A stretch of 64,000 nt of DNA from Pseudoroseicyclus aestuarii (GTDB lineage: Bacteria > Pseudomonadota > Alphaproteobacteria > Rhodobacterales > Rhodobacteraceae): assembly GCF_003217255.1 (NCBI RefSeq), contig NZ_QJTE01000002.1, positions 248,001-312,000 on the forward strand, read 5' to 3'. The position numbers and the translations under genes were made by a program. This document shows, piece by piece, positions 53,926 through 62,374 of this stretch. The notes under the pieces were generated by a model, which had not been told where the DNA came from, made no database searches, and was given only the letters and a program-made list of their open reading frames with translations. Numbering within the stretch: the stretch's first letter is position 1; the number at the start of each line of letters is the position of its first letter.

Positions 53926-55022
53926 GCCTGCCGCCGATCCTGCCGATCCTGCCGGGGCTTGCCGGGCTGGCGGGGCTGACCGGGCTCGCGGGCGGACGTG
54001 CTGCGGGGCAGGGGCAGGGACTGGGTGGCGGGCCTGCCGGCAACCCCGCCGGCGGGGGCTTCTCTGCCGGGAGTGCTGCCGCCGGGGCCGCCGCCTCCGC
54101 GCCGGTCGAGGCGGCGCTGAGGCTCGTCGGGCAGGTGCCCGCGGCGCATCCCGCGAGGGGGAGCTGGGTCCCCGCGACGGTCACCGCGCCGGCGGCAGGC
54201 GGCCTCGTCACGCTGGAGGCGGCGGGGGCCGAGATCGTGCTGCGCGGCGCTGCCGGTCCGTTGATGCCGGCGCTGGCCGCCGGCGCCAGCCTGCGCCTGC
54301 GGCTGGACGGCGGCACCGCGCGCCTGCGGGTGGCCCCCGAGGCGCCCGCCGGATCGGCGCCACAGCCCGCCCAGTCCATGGCGCCGCCGCGCGGCGGTCT
54401 CTCGGGGCTCGCCGCGCTCGCCATGGCGACCGAGAGCCTGCGACAGGGGCAGGGGGCCGCGGCCCTGCGCCGGACGGCAGAGCCCGCGGCGCCCGCCCCC
54501 GCGGCCCAGGCCGCAGGGGGCGCCGCGGCCGGGCTGATGCCCCTGGCCGCCGTTCAGGCGGTGCTTCTGCATCTTCTGCCGCTGCATCAGGCCGCGCCGC
54601 TGCGCCGGCTGGCGCGCGGTCGTCCGGACCCGCGCCGGGAAGGCGAGGATGCGCCGCCGGAGGACCAAGGCCGGCGCGACCCCTCGACCCCCGAGCGCGA
54701 GCCCGATGCGCAAGACACCGCGCCGCCGGAGGCGATTCTCTTCGACCTGGGGGGCGTTCCGCACCAGGCCGAGATGCGCCAGCAGGCGGAACCCGAGCCG
54801 CGCATCCTGATCGAGACCGAGCTTGCCGCCTGCGGCCGCGTCCGCCTGACCGCCGAGCCCGCGCCGGGCGGCGCCGTCGCCCTGCATTGCCGCAGCGAGC
54901 GCCCCGTTCCCGATGCCGACTGGGAAGAACTGACCACGATGGCCCGCGCCCGCGCCGGCGCCGCCGGGGTGGCGCTGGTGCTGTCGCGCAGCACCGGGCC
55001 GCTCGACCCGGCGGCGGGCTGA
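53922..55022 (+). CDS. Putative FliK-like flagellar hook-length control protein
   Basis: The 366-residue protein is very rich in Ala, Gly and Pro. The C-terminal 90 residues look like the hook-length-control domain: TELAACGRVRLTAEP, then a beta-strand and a helix WEELTTMARARAGAAGVAL. The N-terminal 250 residues are low-complexity, as in FliK. ATG 53922 overlaps the fliG stop, placing it in the flagellar operon. The domain call rests on pattern and length; hydrophilic-linker proteins of other kinds are possible. No other FliK candidate is seen in this window. Confidence 0.6.
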   Translation: MSLPPILPILPGLAGLAGLTGLAGGRAAGQGQGLGGGPAGNPAGGGFSAGSAAAGAAASAPVEAALRLVGQVPAAHPARGSWVPATVTAPAAGGLVTLEAAGAEIVLRGAAGPLMPALAAGASLRLRLDGGTARLRVAPEAPAGSAPQPAQSMAPPRGGLSGLAALAMATESLRQGQGAAALRRTAEPAAPAPAAQAAGGAAAGLMPLAAVQAVLLHLLPLHQAAPLRRLARGRPDPRREGEDAPPEDQGRRDPSTPEREPDAQDTAPPEAILFDLGGVPHQAEMRQQAEPEPRILIETELAACGRVRLTAEPAPGGAVALHCRSERPVPDADWEELTTMARARAGAAGVALVLSRSTGPLDPAAG

Positions 55023-55085
55023 CCCGGGCGCCTTGCCGCCACTGGCCGCTTCGCTAGAGTGCGCGCAACGAAAGGCCCCCTCCCC

Positions 55086-56051
55086 ATGCCCGCTCCCGAG
55101 ACGACCCCCGCCGAGACTGCCCCGCGGCGGGACCAGCCGCTGAAGGGCATCTTTCTCAAGGTTCTCTCGGTCTGCATCTTCGTGTGCATGGCGAGCCTGA
55201 TCAAGGCGACCTCGGGCCATGTGCCGCCGGGCCAGGCGGTCTTCTTCCGCTCCTTCTTCGCGGCGCCGGTGATCCTTGTGTGGCTGCTGATGCTGGGCCA
55301 GCTGCGCCACGGCCTCGAGACGGCGGCACCGATGAGCCACCTCTGGCGCGGGATCGTCGGCACGACGGCCATGGCCTTCAACTTTGCCGCCCTTGGCCTG
55401 CTGCCGCTGCCCGAGGTGACGGCGATCGGCTATGCCGCGCCGCTGCTGGTGGTGGTGCTGGCGGCGATGTTCCTCGCCGAGAAGGTGCGCCTGTTCCGGC
55501 TGTCGATGGTGGCCCTTGGCCTTGTCGGCGTGATGATCGTCCTGTCGCCGCGCCTCTCGCTGGGCGCCGGGCCGATCCAGCCGACCGAGGCGCTGGGCGC
55601 CGTCGTCGCGCTGGCCGGCGCGATCTGCGCCGCGCTGGCGCAGGTCTTCGTGCGCCGCATGACCGAGACGGAAAGCACCGCCGCCATCGTCTTCTGGTTC
55701 TCGATCACCGCGACGATGCTCTCACTGCTGACGCTGCCCTTCGGCTGGGTCTGGCCGACGCCGGCCGAGGCCGCGATGCTGGTCATGGCCGGGATCAGCG
55801 GCGGAATCGCGCAGATCCTGATGACCTCGAGCTATCGCTATGCCGATGCCTCGGTCATCGCGCCCTTCGACTACGTCTCGATGCTGCTGGCCATCGTGAT
55901 CGGCTACCTCGTCTTCTCCGAGGTGCCGACCGGGCCGATGCTGGTGGGGGCGGCGATCATCATCACCGCCGGCGTGCTGATCATCCTGCGCGAGCGCTGG
56001 CTGGCCCTGCCGCGCGGCCGCGCCCGCAAGGCGATGACCTGGAACGGCTAG
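55086..56051 (+). CDS. EamA/DMT family transporter
   Basis: The 321-residue protein has ten predicted spans arranged as two EamA repeats (about 28-150 and 170-305). The first repeat has the FFRSFFAAPVIL pattern. Members export metabolites or amino acids; no substrate is indicated. I chose ATG 55086; GTG 55059 would add nine residues. The TAG stop shares CTAG with the stop of the convergent FNT gene. Confidence 0.87.
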   Translation: MPAPETTPAETAPRRDQPLKGIFLKVLSVCIFVCMASLIKATSGHVPPGQAVFFRSFFAAPVILVWLLMLGQLRHGLETAAPMSHLWRGIVGTTAMAFNFAALGLLPLPEVTAIGYAAPLLVVVLAAMFLAEKVRLFRLSMVALGLVGVMIVLSPRLSLGAGPIQPTEALGAVVALAGAICAALAQVFVRRMTETESTAAIVFWFSITATMLSLLTLPFGWVWPTPAEAAMLVMAGISGGIAQILMTSSYRYADASVIAPFDYVSMLLAIVIGYLVFSEVPTGPMLVGAAIIITAGVLIILRERWLALPRGRARKAMTWNG

Positions 56052-56986
56052 AGGACGCGGGGCCTCTGCCCCTCGACCGGGTCGGGAATGCGGTCGCTGA
56101 CGATCTCTTCGCGGACCTGGCCCCAGGCGGTCATCGTGAAGACCGCCGTGCCGCCGACGATATTGCCCGCCAGCACCGGCAGCCAGAAGCCGAAGGCGGC
56201 ATGCATCCAGCCCAGCTCTCCGCGGATCAGCAGGAATACCATCTCGACCGTGCCGGCGATGATATGGGTGAAATCCCCCGCCGCGATCAGCCAGGTGAAG
56301 AGCATGATGATCCAGAAGGCCTCATGCTCGCCCGATGACAGCATCCAGACCAGCGCGGCGATCAGGATGCCCGCCGGGATTCCCTTGACGAAGCTCATCG
56401 TGGCGCCGGTCCCCGTGGCGTGATCCGAGATCGCCGCCATGGCCGAGACGACCTCGGGTGCCAGCGCCGGCGTCAGCGCGAAGAAGGCCGCCGCGATGGC
56501 GCAGCCGACGGCATTGGCCACCAGCACGGTCAGCCAGAGCCGCGCGACGTAATAGGCCATCTTCGGCCTCGGCCGGGTCAGCAGCGGCAGGACGGTGGTG
56601 ATGACGTTCTCGGTGAACAGCTGCATCCGGCTGAGGATCACCAGCAGGAAGCCGATGCTGTAGCCCAGGTTCTCGACCAGCGGGCGCCAGGTGGCGTCGG
56701 GCAGGTAGGCGCGGAAGATCGATTCGCCCAGCACCGAGGCCGAGATCAGCATCCCCGCCGCGATGCCCGAGAAGATCAGCGACCGCCAGGGCCGCTTCAG
56801 CTCTTCCTCGCCCTGCCGCAGCACGACGTGGTAGACCAGCCGCGCCGTCAGGTGAGAGGCCTGATCGACGGCCTTGTCCTCGGCCTCGTCCCGCACCTTG
56901 ACCGAAGAGGGGGCCTCCTCCTCGGACAGGTCGTCATCGCTGCCGGTGCCGGGGGCCTGCCGCGGCCTGTCATCTTGATCTGTCAT
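56048..56986 (-). CDS. Formate/nitrite transporter (FNT) family protein, YfdC-like
   Basis: The 312-residue protein has a charged N-terminal tail of about 60 residues and six to seven spans. FNT marks are MQLFTENVITTVLPLL and FTWLIAAGDFTHIIAGTVE. The extended acidic N-terminus and the pattern EELKRPWRSLIFSGIAAGM resemble the YfdC branch, whose substrate is not established. It stands alone between the EamA gene and manB. Confidence 0.85.
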   Translation of the reverse strand: MTDQDDRPRQAPGTGSDDDLSEEEAPSSVKVRDEAEDKAVDQASHLTARLVYHVVLRQGEEELKRPWRSLIFSGIAAGMLISASVLGESIFRAYLPDATWRPLVENLGYSIGFLLVILSRMQLFTENVITTVLPLLTRPRPKMAYYVARLWLTVLVANAVGCAIAAAFFALTPALAPEVVSAMAAISDHATGTGATMSFVKGIPAGILIAALVWMLSSGEHEAFWIIMLFTWLIAAGDFTHIIAGTVEMVFLLIRGELGWMHAAFGFWLPVLAGNIVGGTAVFTMTAWGQVREEIVSDRIPDPVEGQRPRVL

Positions 56987-57045
56987 GTCCCCCAGATGCC
57001 GCGTTGCCGCCGCAGATCAAGGGCGATCGTGCAGGGCAGCCCGGC

Positions 57046-58452
57046 TCAGCCCCGCGACAGCCTCTGGTCCAGCCGGTCGAGGTGGGCCGTCATCAGCGCC
57101 TCGGCGCGGGGCGCGCTGGCGGCCTCGGCGTAGCAGCGCATCTCGGGCGCATTGCCCGAGGGGCGCAGATGCACCACCTCGCCGCTTTCGAACAGCACCC
57201 GCAGCCCGTCCGTCAGGTCGAGCGCCTGTTCCGGCGCCCCGGTCTCGAAGAAGGCCGCCCGCGCCTCCGGCTCTGCCTCGAGCGCGGCGATAAGGGCGGC
57301 GGCGGCCTGCGTGTCGATGCCGGTGACCCGGCCCGAGGCGGTGAAGCGCGCGGGCAGGGCGGCGGCCAGCTGCGCCAGGCTCTGCCCCGCCGCGCGGGCG
57401 GCGGCGAGGGGCGCGATCAGCGGCAGCAGCGCATCGCGCGTCATCAGCGGCGGCAGCGGCCCGGCGGGGCCCTGCGCCTCGAACCCGAGGAGGAAGCCGC
57501 CGTTCGCCTCGTAGCCCGCGACGCGGGCCTGCGGGTCGTCCCGCAGCGCCGCCTCCATCCCGGCGATGACATGGGGCGAGCCGATGCGCGTGCGGGTCAC
57601 CGCGAAATCGCCCATCGCCTCGACCAGCGTGTTCGAGGAGACCGGCGTGACGAGGGCCTTCGCCCCCAGCATCCGCGCCGTCAGCGGCCCCAGCACGTCG
57701 CCCGGCAGCACCTGCCCGGCGCCATCCGCCAGCAGCGGCCTGTCGCCGTCGCCATCGGTCGAGACCACGGCATCAAGGCCATGCTGCGCCGTCCAGGCGG
57801 GAAGCAGGTCGCGCAGCGCCGGGTCCACCGCCTCGGTGTCGACGGGCACGAAGACCTCGGACCGCGCCAAGGGCACGCAAACCGCCCCCAGCGCCTGCAG
57901 CACCTCGGCCAGCAGGTCCCGCGCGACGGAGCTGTGCTGGTAGACGCCGATCCGCAGCCCCTCCAGCGCCCGCGGGCCGAAGGCCTCGGTATAGCGCGTC
58001 GCATAGGCGGCGCCGCAGCCGGGGTCCTCCTGCAGGGGGCCGGTCGTGCCGCCCCCGGTTTCGGCCTGTTCCAGCGCGGCGAGGATCGCGGCCTCGTCGC
58101 TCTTGGCGATCTCGCCGGTCGGCAGGTAGAACTTCAGCCCGTTGCGGTCGTCCGGGATATGGCTGCCGGTGACCATGATCGCCGCCTGCCCCCGCCCCAT
58201 CGCCGCCAGCGCCAGCGCCGGGGTCGGCACGGCGCCGCAATCGGTGGCCTCGAGGCCCGCCTCGCGCACCGCCGCGAGAACAGTCTGGCCGATCCTCGGG
58301 GAACTGGCGCGCAGGTCGCGCCCGACATGGACCCCGCCGCCATGCGGGCAGGCGGCGAGGAAGGCCCGCACATGCGCGGCGACAAGCGCGTCCGTCAGCT
58401 CGGTGACAAGGCCGCGCAACCCGCTGGTGCCGAATTTCGGGGGCATGATCAC
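57046..58452 (-). CDS. manB: Phosphomannomutase/phosphoglucomutase
   Basis: The alpha-D-phosphohexomutase of 468 residues starts PPKFGTSGLRG. The catalytic serine is in MVTGSHIPDDRNG, metal-binding residues are in STDGDGDRPLL, the sugar-binding loop is GYEANGGFLLG and the phosphate-binding end is LRPSGNAPEMRCYAEA. It interconverts mannose-6-phosphate and mannose-1-phosphate. manC lies divergently 170 bases away, and together they supply GDP-mannose for polysaccharide. ATG 58452 (MIMPP) or ATG 58446 could be the start. Confidence 0.9.
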   Translation of the reverse strand: MIMPPKFGTSGLRGLVTELTDALVAAHVRAFLAACPHGGGVHVGRDLRASSPRIGQTVLAAVREAGLEATDCGAVPTPALALAAMGRGQAAIMVTGSHIPDDRNGLKFYLPTGEIAKSDEAAILAALEQAETGGGTTGPLQEDPGCGAAYATRYTEAFGPRALEGLRIGVYQHSSVARDLLAEVLQALGAVCVPLARSEVFVPVDTEAVDPALRDLLPAWTAQHGLDAVVSTDGDGDRPLLADGAGQVLPGDVLGPLTARMLGAKALVTPVSSNTLVEAMGDFAVTRTRIGSPHVIAGMEAALRDDPQARVAGYEANGGFLLGFEAQGPAGPLPPLMTRDALLPLIAPLAAARAAGQSLAQLAAALPARFTASGRVTGIDTQAAAALIAALEAEPEARAAFFETGAPEQALDLTDGLRVLFESGEVVHLRPSGNAPEMRCYAEAASAPRAEALMTAHLDRLDQRLSRG

Positions 58453-58622
58453 TCCTTCGGGGCCGCGTCCATCGGTGTGACCCTAGCGCCGGGCGTGGCC
58501 GCGGGGCAAGGCGGCGCGGGACGCAAGACACTGACGCACCTGCGCTCCTTGACTTCCCGCGGCGGCTCCCGCCGACTGGGGGGGCCCCTTTGCGGGGGCG
58601 CCGACACAACGCGCGAGGGCCC

Positions 58623-60077
58623 ATGACCCAGATCACCCCCGTCATCCTCAGCGGCGGCTCCGGCACCCGCCTCTGGCCGCTGTCGCGCAAGAGCTACCCC
58701 AAGCAGTTCGCGCGCCTGATCGGCGAGGAGAGCCTGTTCCAGTCCTGCGCCCGGCGCCTCTCGGGCGAGGGCGCGGATGGGCTGCGGTTCACCCCGCCGG
58801 CGATCGTGACCGGCGCCGATTTCCGCTTCATCGTGACCGAGCAGCTGCAGGAGGTGGGCGTCGATCCCGGCCCCGTGGTGATCGAGCCCGAGGCGAAGAA
58901 CACCGCCCCCGCCGTGCTGGCCGCCGCTCTGCATGCGCAGGCGCAGGACCCCGAGGCGGTGCTGCTGGTCGCGCCCTCGGACCACCTGATCCCGGATGCG
59001 GCGGCGTTCCGCGCCGCCGTGGCGCAGGGGATGCAGGCCGTGACCGAGGGGCGTCTGGTGACCTTCGGCATCCGTCCCGACCGCCCCGAGACGGGCTACG
59101 GCTACCTGCACCTCGCCCAGGCCCCGGACGGCAGCGGCGGCCCCGTCCCGCTCGAGGCCTTCGTCGAGAAGCCGGCCCTGGCCGAGGCCGAGAGGATGCT
59201 GGCCGATGGCGCCTATCGCTGGAACGCCGGGATCTTCCTCTTCGCGGCAAAGGACATCGTCGCGGCCTTCGACCGGCATGCCCCCGCCATCGTGGCCCCG
59301 GTGCGCGCGGCGCTCGAGGCGGCGCAGCACGACCTGGGCTTTCTGAGGCTGGCCCCCGGCCCCTGGGCCCGTCTGCCGGACGACTCCATCGACTACGCGG
59401 TGATGGAAAAGGCCGAGGCGCTCTCGGTCGTGCCCTTCGACGGCGCCTGGTCGGACCTGGGCAGCTGGGAGGCCGTGCTGCGCGAGACGGCGCCAGAGGC
59501 GGGCGGCACCGCCACGAGCGGCAGCGCGCTGGCCATCGACTGCCGCAACACCCTCCTGCGCAGCGAGGATCCGGAGGTGGAGCTGGTCGGCATCGGCCTC
59601 GACGGCATCTTCGCCGTGGCGATGCCCGACGCGGTGCTCGTCGCGCGCCTCGACCGGGCTCAGGACGTGAAACAGGCGGTGACGGCGCTGAAGGCGCGCG
59701 GTGCCCGGCAGGCCGAGGCCTTTGCCATGGATCACCGCCCCTGGGGCCATTACGAGACGCTGGCCCTCTCGGACCGCTTCCAGGTCAAGCGCATCGTGGT
59801 CAAGCCCGGCGCCGCCCTCAGCCTGCAAAGCCACCACCACCGGTCAGAGCACTGGATCGTCGTCGCCGGCACCGCCCGCGTCACCGTCGACGGCACCGTG
59901 CAGCTGGTGACCGAGAACCAGTCCATCTACGTGCCCTTGGGCTCGGTCCACCGGATGGAGAATCCCGGCAAGGTGCCGATGGTGCTGATCGAGGTGCAGA
60001 CCGGCAGCTACCTCGGCGAGGACGACATCATCCGCTACGAGGACGTCTATGCCCGGGGCCAGGGCGCAAAGGGCTGA
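58623..60077 (+). CDS. manC: Mannose-1-phosphate guanylyltransferase (with mannose-6-phosphate isomerase-type cupin)
   Basis: The 484-residue bifunctional-type protein has an N-terminal nucleotidyltransferase (LSGGSGTRLWPLSRKSYPKQF; FVEKP; YRWNAGIFLF). The C-terminal cupin domain (LSLQSHHHRSEHWIVVAGTA) resembles type II phosphomannose isomerase. It makes GDP-mannose from mannose-1-phosphate and GTP. ATG 58623 was chosen for the MTQITPVILSGG start. No glycosyltransferases or polysaccharide export genes are nearby. Confidence 0.94.
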   Translation: MTQITPVILSGGSGTRLWPLSRKSYPKQFARLIGEESLFQSCARRLSGEGADGLRFTPPAIVTGADFRFIVTEQLQEVGVDPGPVVIEPEAKNTAPAVLAAALHAQAQDPEAVLLVAPSDHLIPDAAAFRAAVAQGMQAVTEGRLVTFGIRPDRPETGYGYLHLAQAPDGSGGPVPLEAFVEKPALAEAERMLADGAYRWNAGIFLFAAKDIVAAFDRHAPAIVAPVRAALEAAQHDLGFLRLAPGPWARLPDDSIDYAVMEKAEALSVVPFDGAWSDLGSWEAVLRETAPEAGGTATSGSALAIDCRNTLLRSEDPEVELVGIGLDGIFAVAMPDAVLVARLDRAQDVKQAVTALKARGARQAEAFAMDHRPWGHYETLALSDRFQVKRIVVKPGAALSLQSHHHRSEHWIVVAGTARVTVDGTVQLVTENQSIYVPLGSVHRMENPGKVPMVLIEVQTGSYLGEDDIIRYEDVYARGQGAKG

Positions 60078-60081
60078 AGCC

Positions 60082-60150
60082 GCGCCCCCTTCTTCTCTTT
60101 GAAAATATCCCGGGGGAGAGGCCGCAGGCCTCGGGGGCAGCGCCCCCCGC
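60082..60150 (-). repeat. Two-hairpin intergenic repeat, copy 5 (between manC and DUF2793 gene)
   Basis: The core CTTCTTCTCTTTGAAAATAT plus CCCGGGGG is followed by stem GAGGCC/GGCCTC (60118-60123 with 60127-60132) and a second G-run/C-run stem to about 60148. Read on the minus strand, it follows the DUF2793 stop. The core is the same subtype as copy 3. Confidence 0.72.
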
Positions 60151-60178
60151 GCCGCCCCCGCCCGCGCGCCAACTGGCC

Positions 60179-61246
60179 TTAGCCCCAGCGCCCCACGGCC
60201 ATGGCGCGGTATGTCGCCCCCGTGCCCTGCGTCGTCGCGGCGAAGCCCTGGATCAGGGCCGAGACACCCGCATCGGCACCGGGCCGGGCATTGGCCCAAT
60301 GCCCCGCCGCGCCGCTACAGTGAACCTGCAGCGCAGGCGCGGCGATGAAGGCGCGCGGAAAGGTCCAGGTGATCTCGGGCGCGGTGAAGAGGGCCCCGAG
60401 CGGCTGGTCCGCCGCCGAAGCGCTCAGCGCGGGCGAGAGGCAGATCTGCGTCCCGTCGGCCAGCCGCAGCCAGGCGCCATCCGCGCTCTCCCCCCGGTCC
60501 AGCAGGGCGCCGGTGGCGGCGCCTGCGTCCAGAGAGACGGCGCCGAGCACGTTGCCGCTATGATAGGCGGTCGCCCCACCGATGGTCAGGCCGGGGCCGA
60601 AGGCCGCGGCGCCGCTCGCGCCGTCGAAGGCGACGCCCTGCGACCAGTCCGCGCCATCGGCCGAGACCTTGATCGCGAAGGCGTCGCTGCCGGCGGTGCC
60701 CATCTCGGCCCGGCCGGACCAGCCGGTCTGGAACAGAAGGCTCGCGGTATCGCCCGGCGCGGCCTTGTTCAGCTTCAGCTGGTGGCCCGCGCCCTCATGC
60801 GTCAGCAGCGTCGCATCGGCGGCGACGGCCAGCCTGTTGGTGGCATCGGCATCGGTGTTCAGCCCCAGCATCTCCTGCCGCGCCGCGCCGCCGCCGGTGC
60901 CCGTGCTGCCGGCCACCGACCAGGTGCCGGCGCCGAAGACCAGCGCCGCATCCTCGGCCAGGCAGCGCAGCTGCCAGCCCGGCGCGGGCCGCAGGAACAG
61001 CCAGCCGCCGTTCGAGAAGACGGCGACAGCGCCGTCCTGCCCGGTCCAGGCGCCGGCCGCGCCCGCAGCGACGATATGGCGCTGGCCGGGGGCGGGTTCG
61101 GCGGGCGGCGCCGTGCGATCCCGGTCCTGCACGACGGGCATCACCAGCGCGTCCAGCCGCTCCAGCGCCTCGTTGTGGGTGACGTGTTTCTGGGCCTGCG
61201 CCGGCTGGAGGACGGGCAGGCCGAGATTGGCGGTGGTGTCGGGCAT
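60179..61246 (-). CDS. DUF2793 domain-containing protein
   Basis: The 355-residue protein starts with the DUF2793 pattern LPVLQPAQAQKHVTHNEALERLDAL. A beta-rich, Gly/Ala-rich middle follows (AYHSGNVLG is a tail-fibre-like motif). The C-terminal domain looks like a phage-type fibre tip. DUF2793 proteins occur in Rhodobacterales and I recall that some are tied to gene transfer agent head fibres, but I cannot confirm this. No capsid, portal or terminase gene is nearby. The ribosome binding site lies within a palindrome (61252-61263). Confidence 0.78.
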   Translation of the reverse strand: MPDTTANLGLPVLQPAQAQKHVTHNEALERLDALVMPVVQDRDRTAPPAEPAPGQRHIVAAGAAGAWTGQDGAVAVFSNGGWLFLRPAPGWQLRCLAEDAALVFGAGTWSVAGSTGTGGGAARQEMLGLNTDADATNRLAVAADATLLTHEGAGHQLKLNKAAPGDTASLLFQTGWSGRAEMGTAGSDAFAIKVSADGADWSQGVAFDGASGAAAFGPGLTIGGATAYHSGNVLGAVSLDAGAATGALLDRGESADGAWLRLADGTQICLSPALSASAADQPLGALFTAPEITWTFPRAFIAAPALQVHCSGAAGHWANARPGADAGVSALIQGFAATTQGTGATYRAMAVGRWG

Positions 61247-61251
61247 CGGCG

Positions 61252-61263
61252 ACCTCGCGAGGT
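61252..61263. promoter_or_regulatory. Palindrome covering the ribosome binding site of the DUF2793 gene
   Basis: ACCTCGCGAGGT is a perfect 12-base palindrome ending 6 bases before the ATG at 61246. On the mRNA the GAGGT half is the Shine-Dalgarno sequence. It could be a protein operator or part of a structure that limits translation. Confidence 0.4.
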
Positions 61264-61300
61264 GAATGACATCCCCCGCAGCCTGCCGACCTGGCCCTAA

Positions 61301-61336
61301 GGCGGGCTGACGGCGCCGAACGCGCCGCCGCCCGCC
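61301..61336 (-). terminator. Strong GC hairpin after ilvE
   Basis: Two nested stems, GGCGGGC/GCCCGCC (61301-61307 with 61330-61336) and CGGCGC/GCGCCG (61311-61316 with 61322-61327), close on a CGAAC loop. It lies 12 bases past the ilvE stop on the minus strand. It lacks a T-run, so termination may be imperfect. Confidence 0.55.
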
Positions 61337-61348
61337 CGCGCAACGCCC

Positions 61349-62218
61349 CTAGCTGCGCACGAGCTTTTCGTAGGCCTCGGCGATGTCGCGGGTCATCTGC
61401 CCGACCTCGAAGCTGTAGTCGCCGATCTGCCCGACGGGGGTGACCTCGGCGGCGGTGCCGGTCAGCCAGCACTGCTCGAAGCCTTCCAGCTCCTCGGGCA
61501 TGATGTGCCGCTCGTGCACCGTCACGCCGCGCTCGTGCAGCATCTGCAGCACGGTCTGCCGGGTCAGCCCGTTGAGGAAGCAGTCGGCGGTAGGGGTATG
61601 AACCTCGCCGTCCTTGACGAAGAAGATGTTCGCCCCCGTCGCCTCGGCGACATAGCCGCGGTAGTCGAACATCATCGCGTCCGAGCATCCCTTGGCCTCG
61701 GCGGCGTGCTTGGACATGGTGCAGATCATGTAAAGCCCGGCGGCCTTGGCCTGGCTGGGGATCGTCTCGGGCGAGGGGCGTTTCCACTTCGAGATGTCGA
61801 GCTTGGCGCCCTTCATCTTGGCATCGCCGTAGTAGTTCCCCCATTGCCAGCCGGCGACGACCAGCCGCACCGGGTTGCGCGCGGCCGAGACGCCCATGTC
61901 CTGGCCCGAGCCGCGGAAGGCGACGGCGCGGACATAGGCATCGGTCCAGCCGTTCGCCTTGAGCATGTCGTCCTTGGCGGCGTCGATCTCCTCGGCGGTA
62001 TAGGGCAGCTCCATGTCGATCAGCTCGGCCGAGCGGATCAGCCGCTGGCTGTGCTCGTGCCCCTTGAAGATCGTGCCATTGTAGCAGCGCTCTCCTTCGA
62101 AGACGGAGCTGGCGTAGTGCAGACCATGGGTCAGCACATGGACCTTGGCCTCGCGCCAGTCCACCAGCGTGCCGTCCATCCAGATCGTGCCGTCGCGGTC
62201 ATCAAAGGCTCCGTCCAT
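61349..62218 (-). CDS. ilvE: Branched-chain amino acid aminotransferase
   Basis: This is a class IV PLP aminotransferase of 289 residues. The catalytic lysine is K158 in SQAKAAGLY, and typical parts include VLTHGLHYASSVFEGERCY and the cofactor-phosphate region EATGANIFFV. It makes valine, leucine and isoleucine from their keto acids with glutamate. I chose ATG 62218 with AAGGGG upstream; in-frame codons to 62284 give an atypical N-terminus. It is divergent from petP over a 156-base control region. Confidence 0.93.
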   Translation of the reverse strand: MDGAFDDRDGTIWMDGTLVDWREAKVHVLTHGLHYASSVFEGERCYNGTIFKGHEHSQRLIRSAELIDMELPYTAEEIDAAKDDMLKANGWTDAYVRAVAFRGSGQDMGVSAARNPVRLVVAGWQWGNYYGDAKMKGAKLDISKWKRPSPETIPSQAKAAGLYMICTMSKHAAEAKGCSDAMMFDYRGYVAEATGANIFFVKDGEVHTPTADCFLNGLTRQTVLQMLHERGVTVHERHIMPEELEGFEQCWLTGTAAEVTPVGQIGDYSFEVGQMTRDIAEAYEKLVRS

Positions 62219-62255
62219 CGAAGCACCCCTTTTCATTTGCGATGCTTGCGCTGCA

Positions 62256-62272
62256 ATGTCCGATGTGGACAT
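62256..62272. promoter_or_regulatory. Inverted repeat operator candidate in the ilvE-petP gap
   Basis: ATGTCC (62256-62261) and GGACAT (62267-62272) form a perfect inverted repeat with a 5-base spacer, lying 38 bases before the ilvE start. A second palindrome, TTGCGCAA, follows at 62277-62284. A regulator dimer, possibly PetP, could bind here. Confidence 0.42.
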
Positions 62273-62313
62273 ATTGTTGCGCAAATTCGGCGCCTGACGT
62301 AGCAGCGCGCTAC

Positions 62314-62341
62314 TGGACAGTCAACAGCCCTGACGTATTCT
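62314..62341 (+). promoter_or_regulatory. Candidate promoter of petP-petR
   Basis: TGGACA at 62314-62319 and TATTCT at 62336-62341 are separated by 16 bases and lie 33 bases before the petP ATG. Just upstream, GTAGC and GCTAC (62299-62303 with 62309-62313) form an inverted repeat with a 5-base spacer that could let PetP regulate its own promoter. Confidence 0.45.
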
Positions 62342-62374
62342 GCGGCGGGGCCGGCAAGCAGTCGCAAGGGGGGC

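Noticed and set aside
58453-58622. Possible promoter TTGACT and small hairpin before manC
   Set aside because: No -10 element lies at the right distance from TTGACT, and the GGCCCC/GGGGC hairpin is typical of GC-rich background.
60299-61300. Plus-strand frame opposite the DUF2793 gene
   Set aside because: The minus strand encodes the recognisable DUF2793 start and ends just before a standard repeat element; the plus frame is an antisense shadow.
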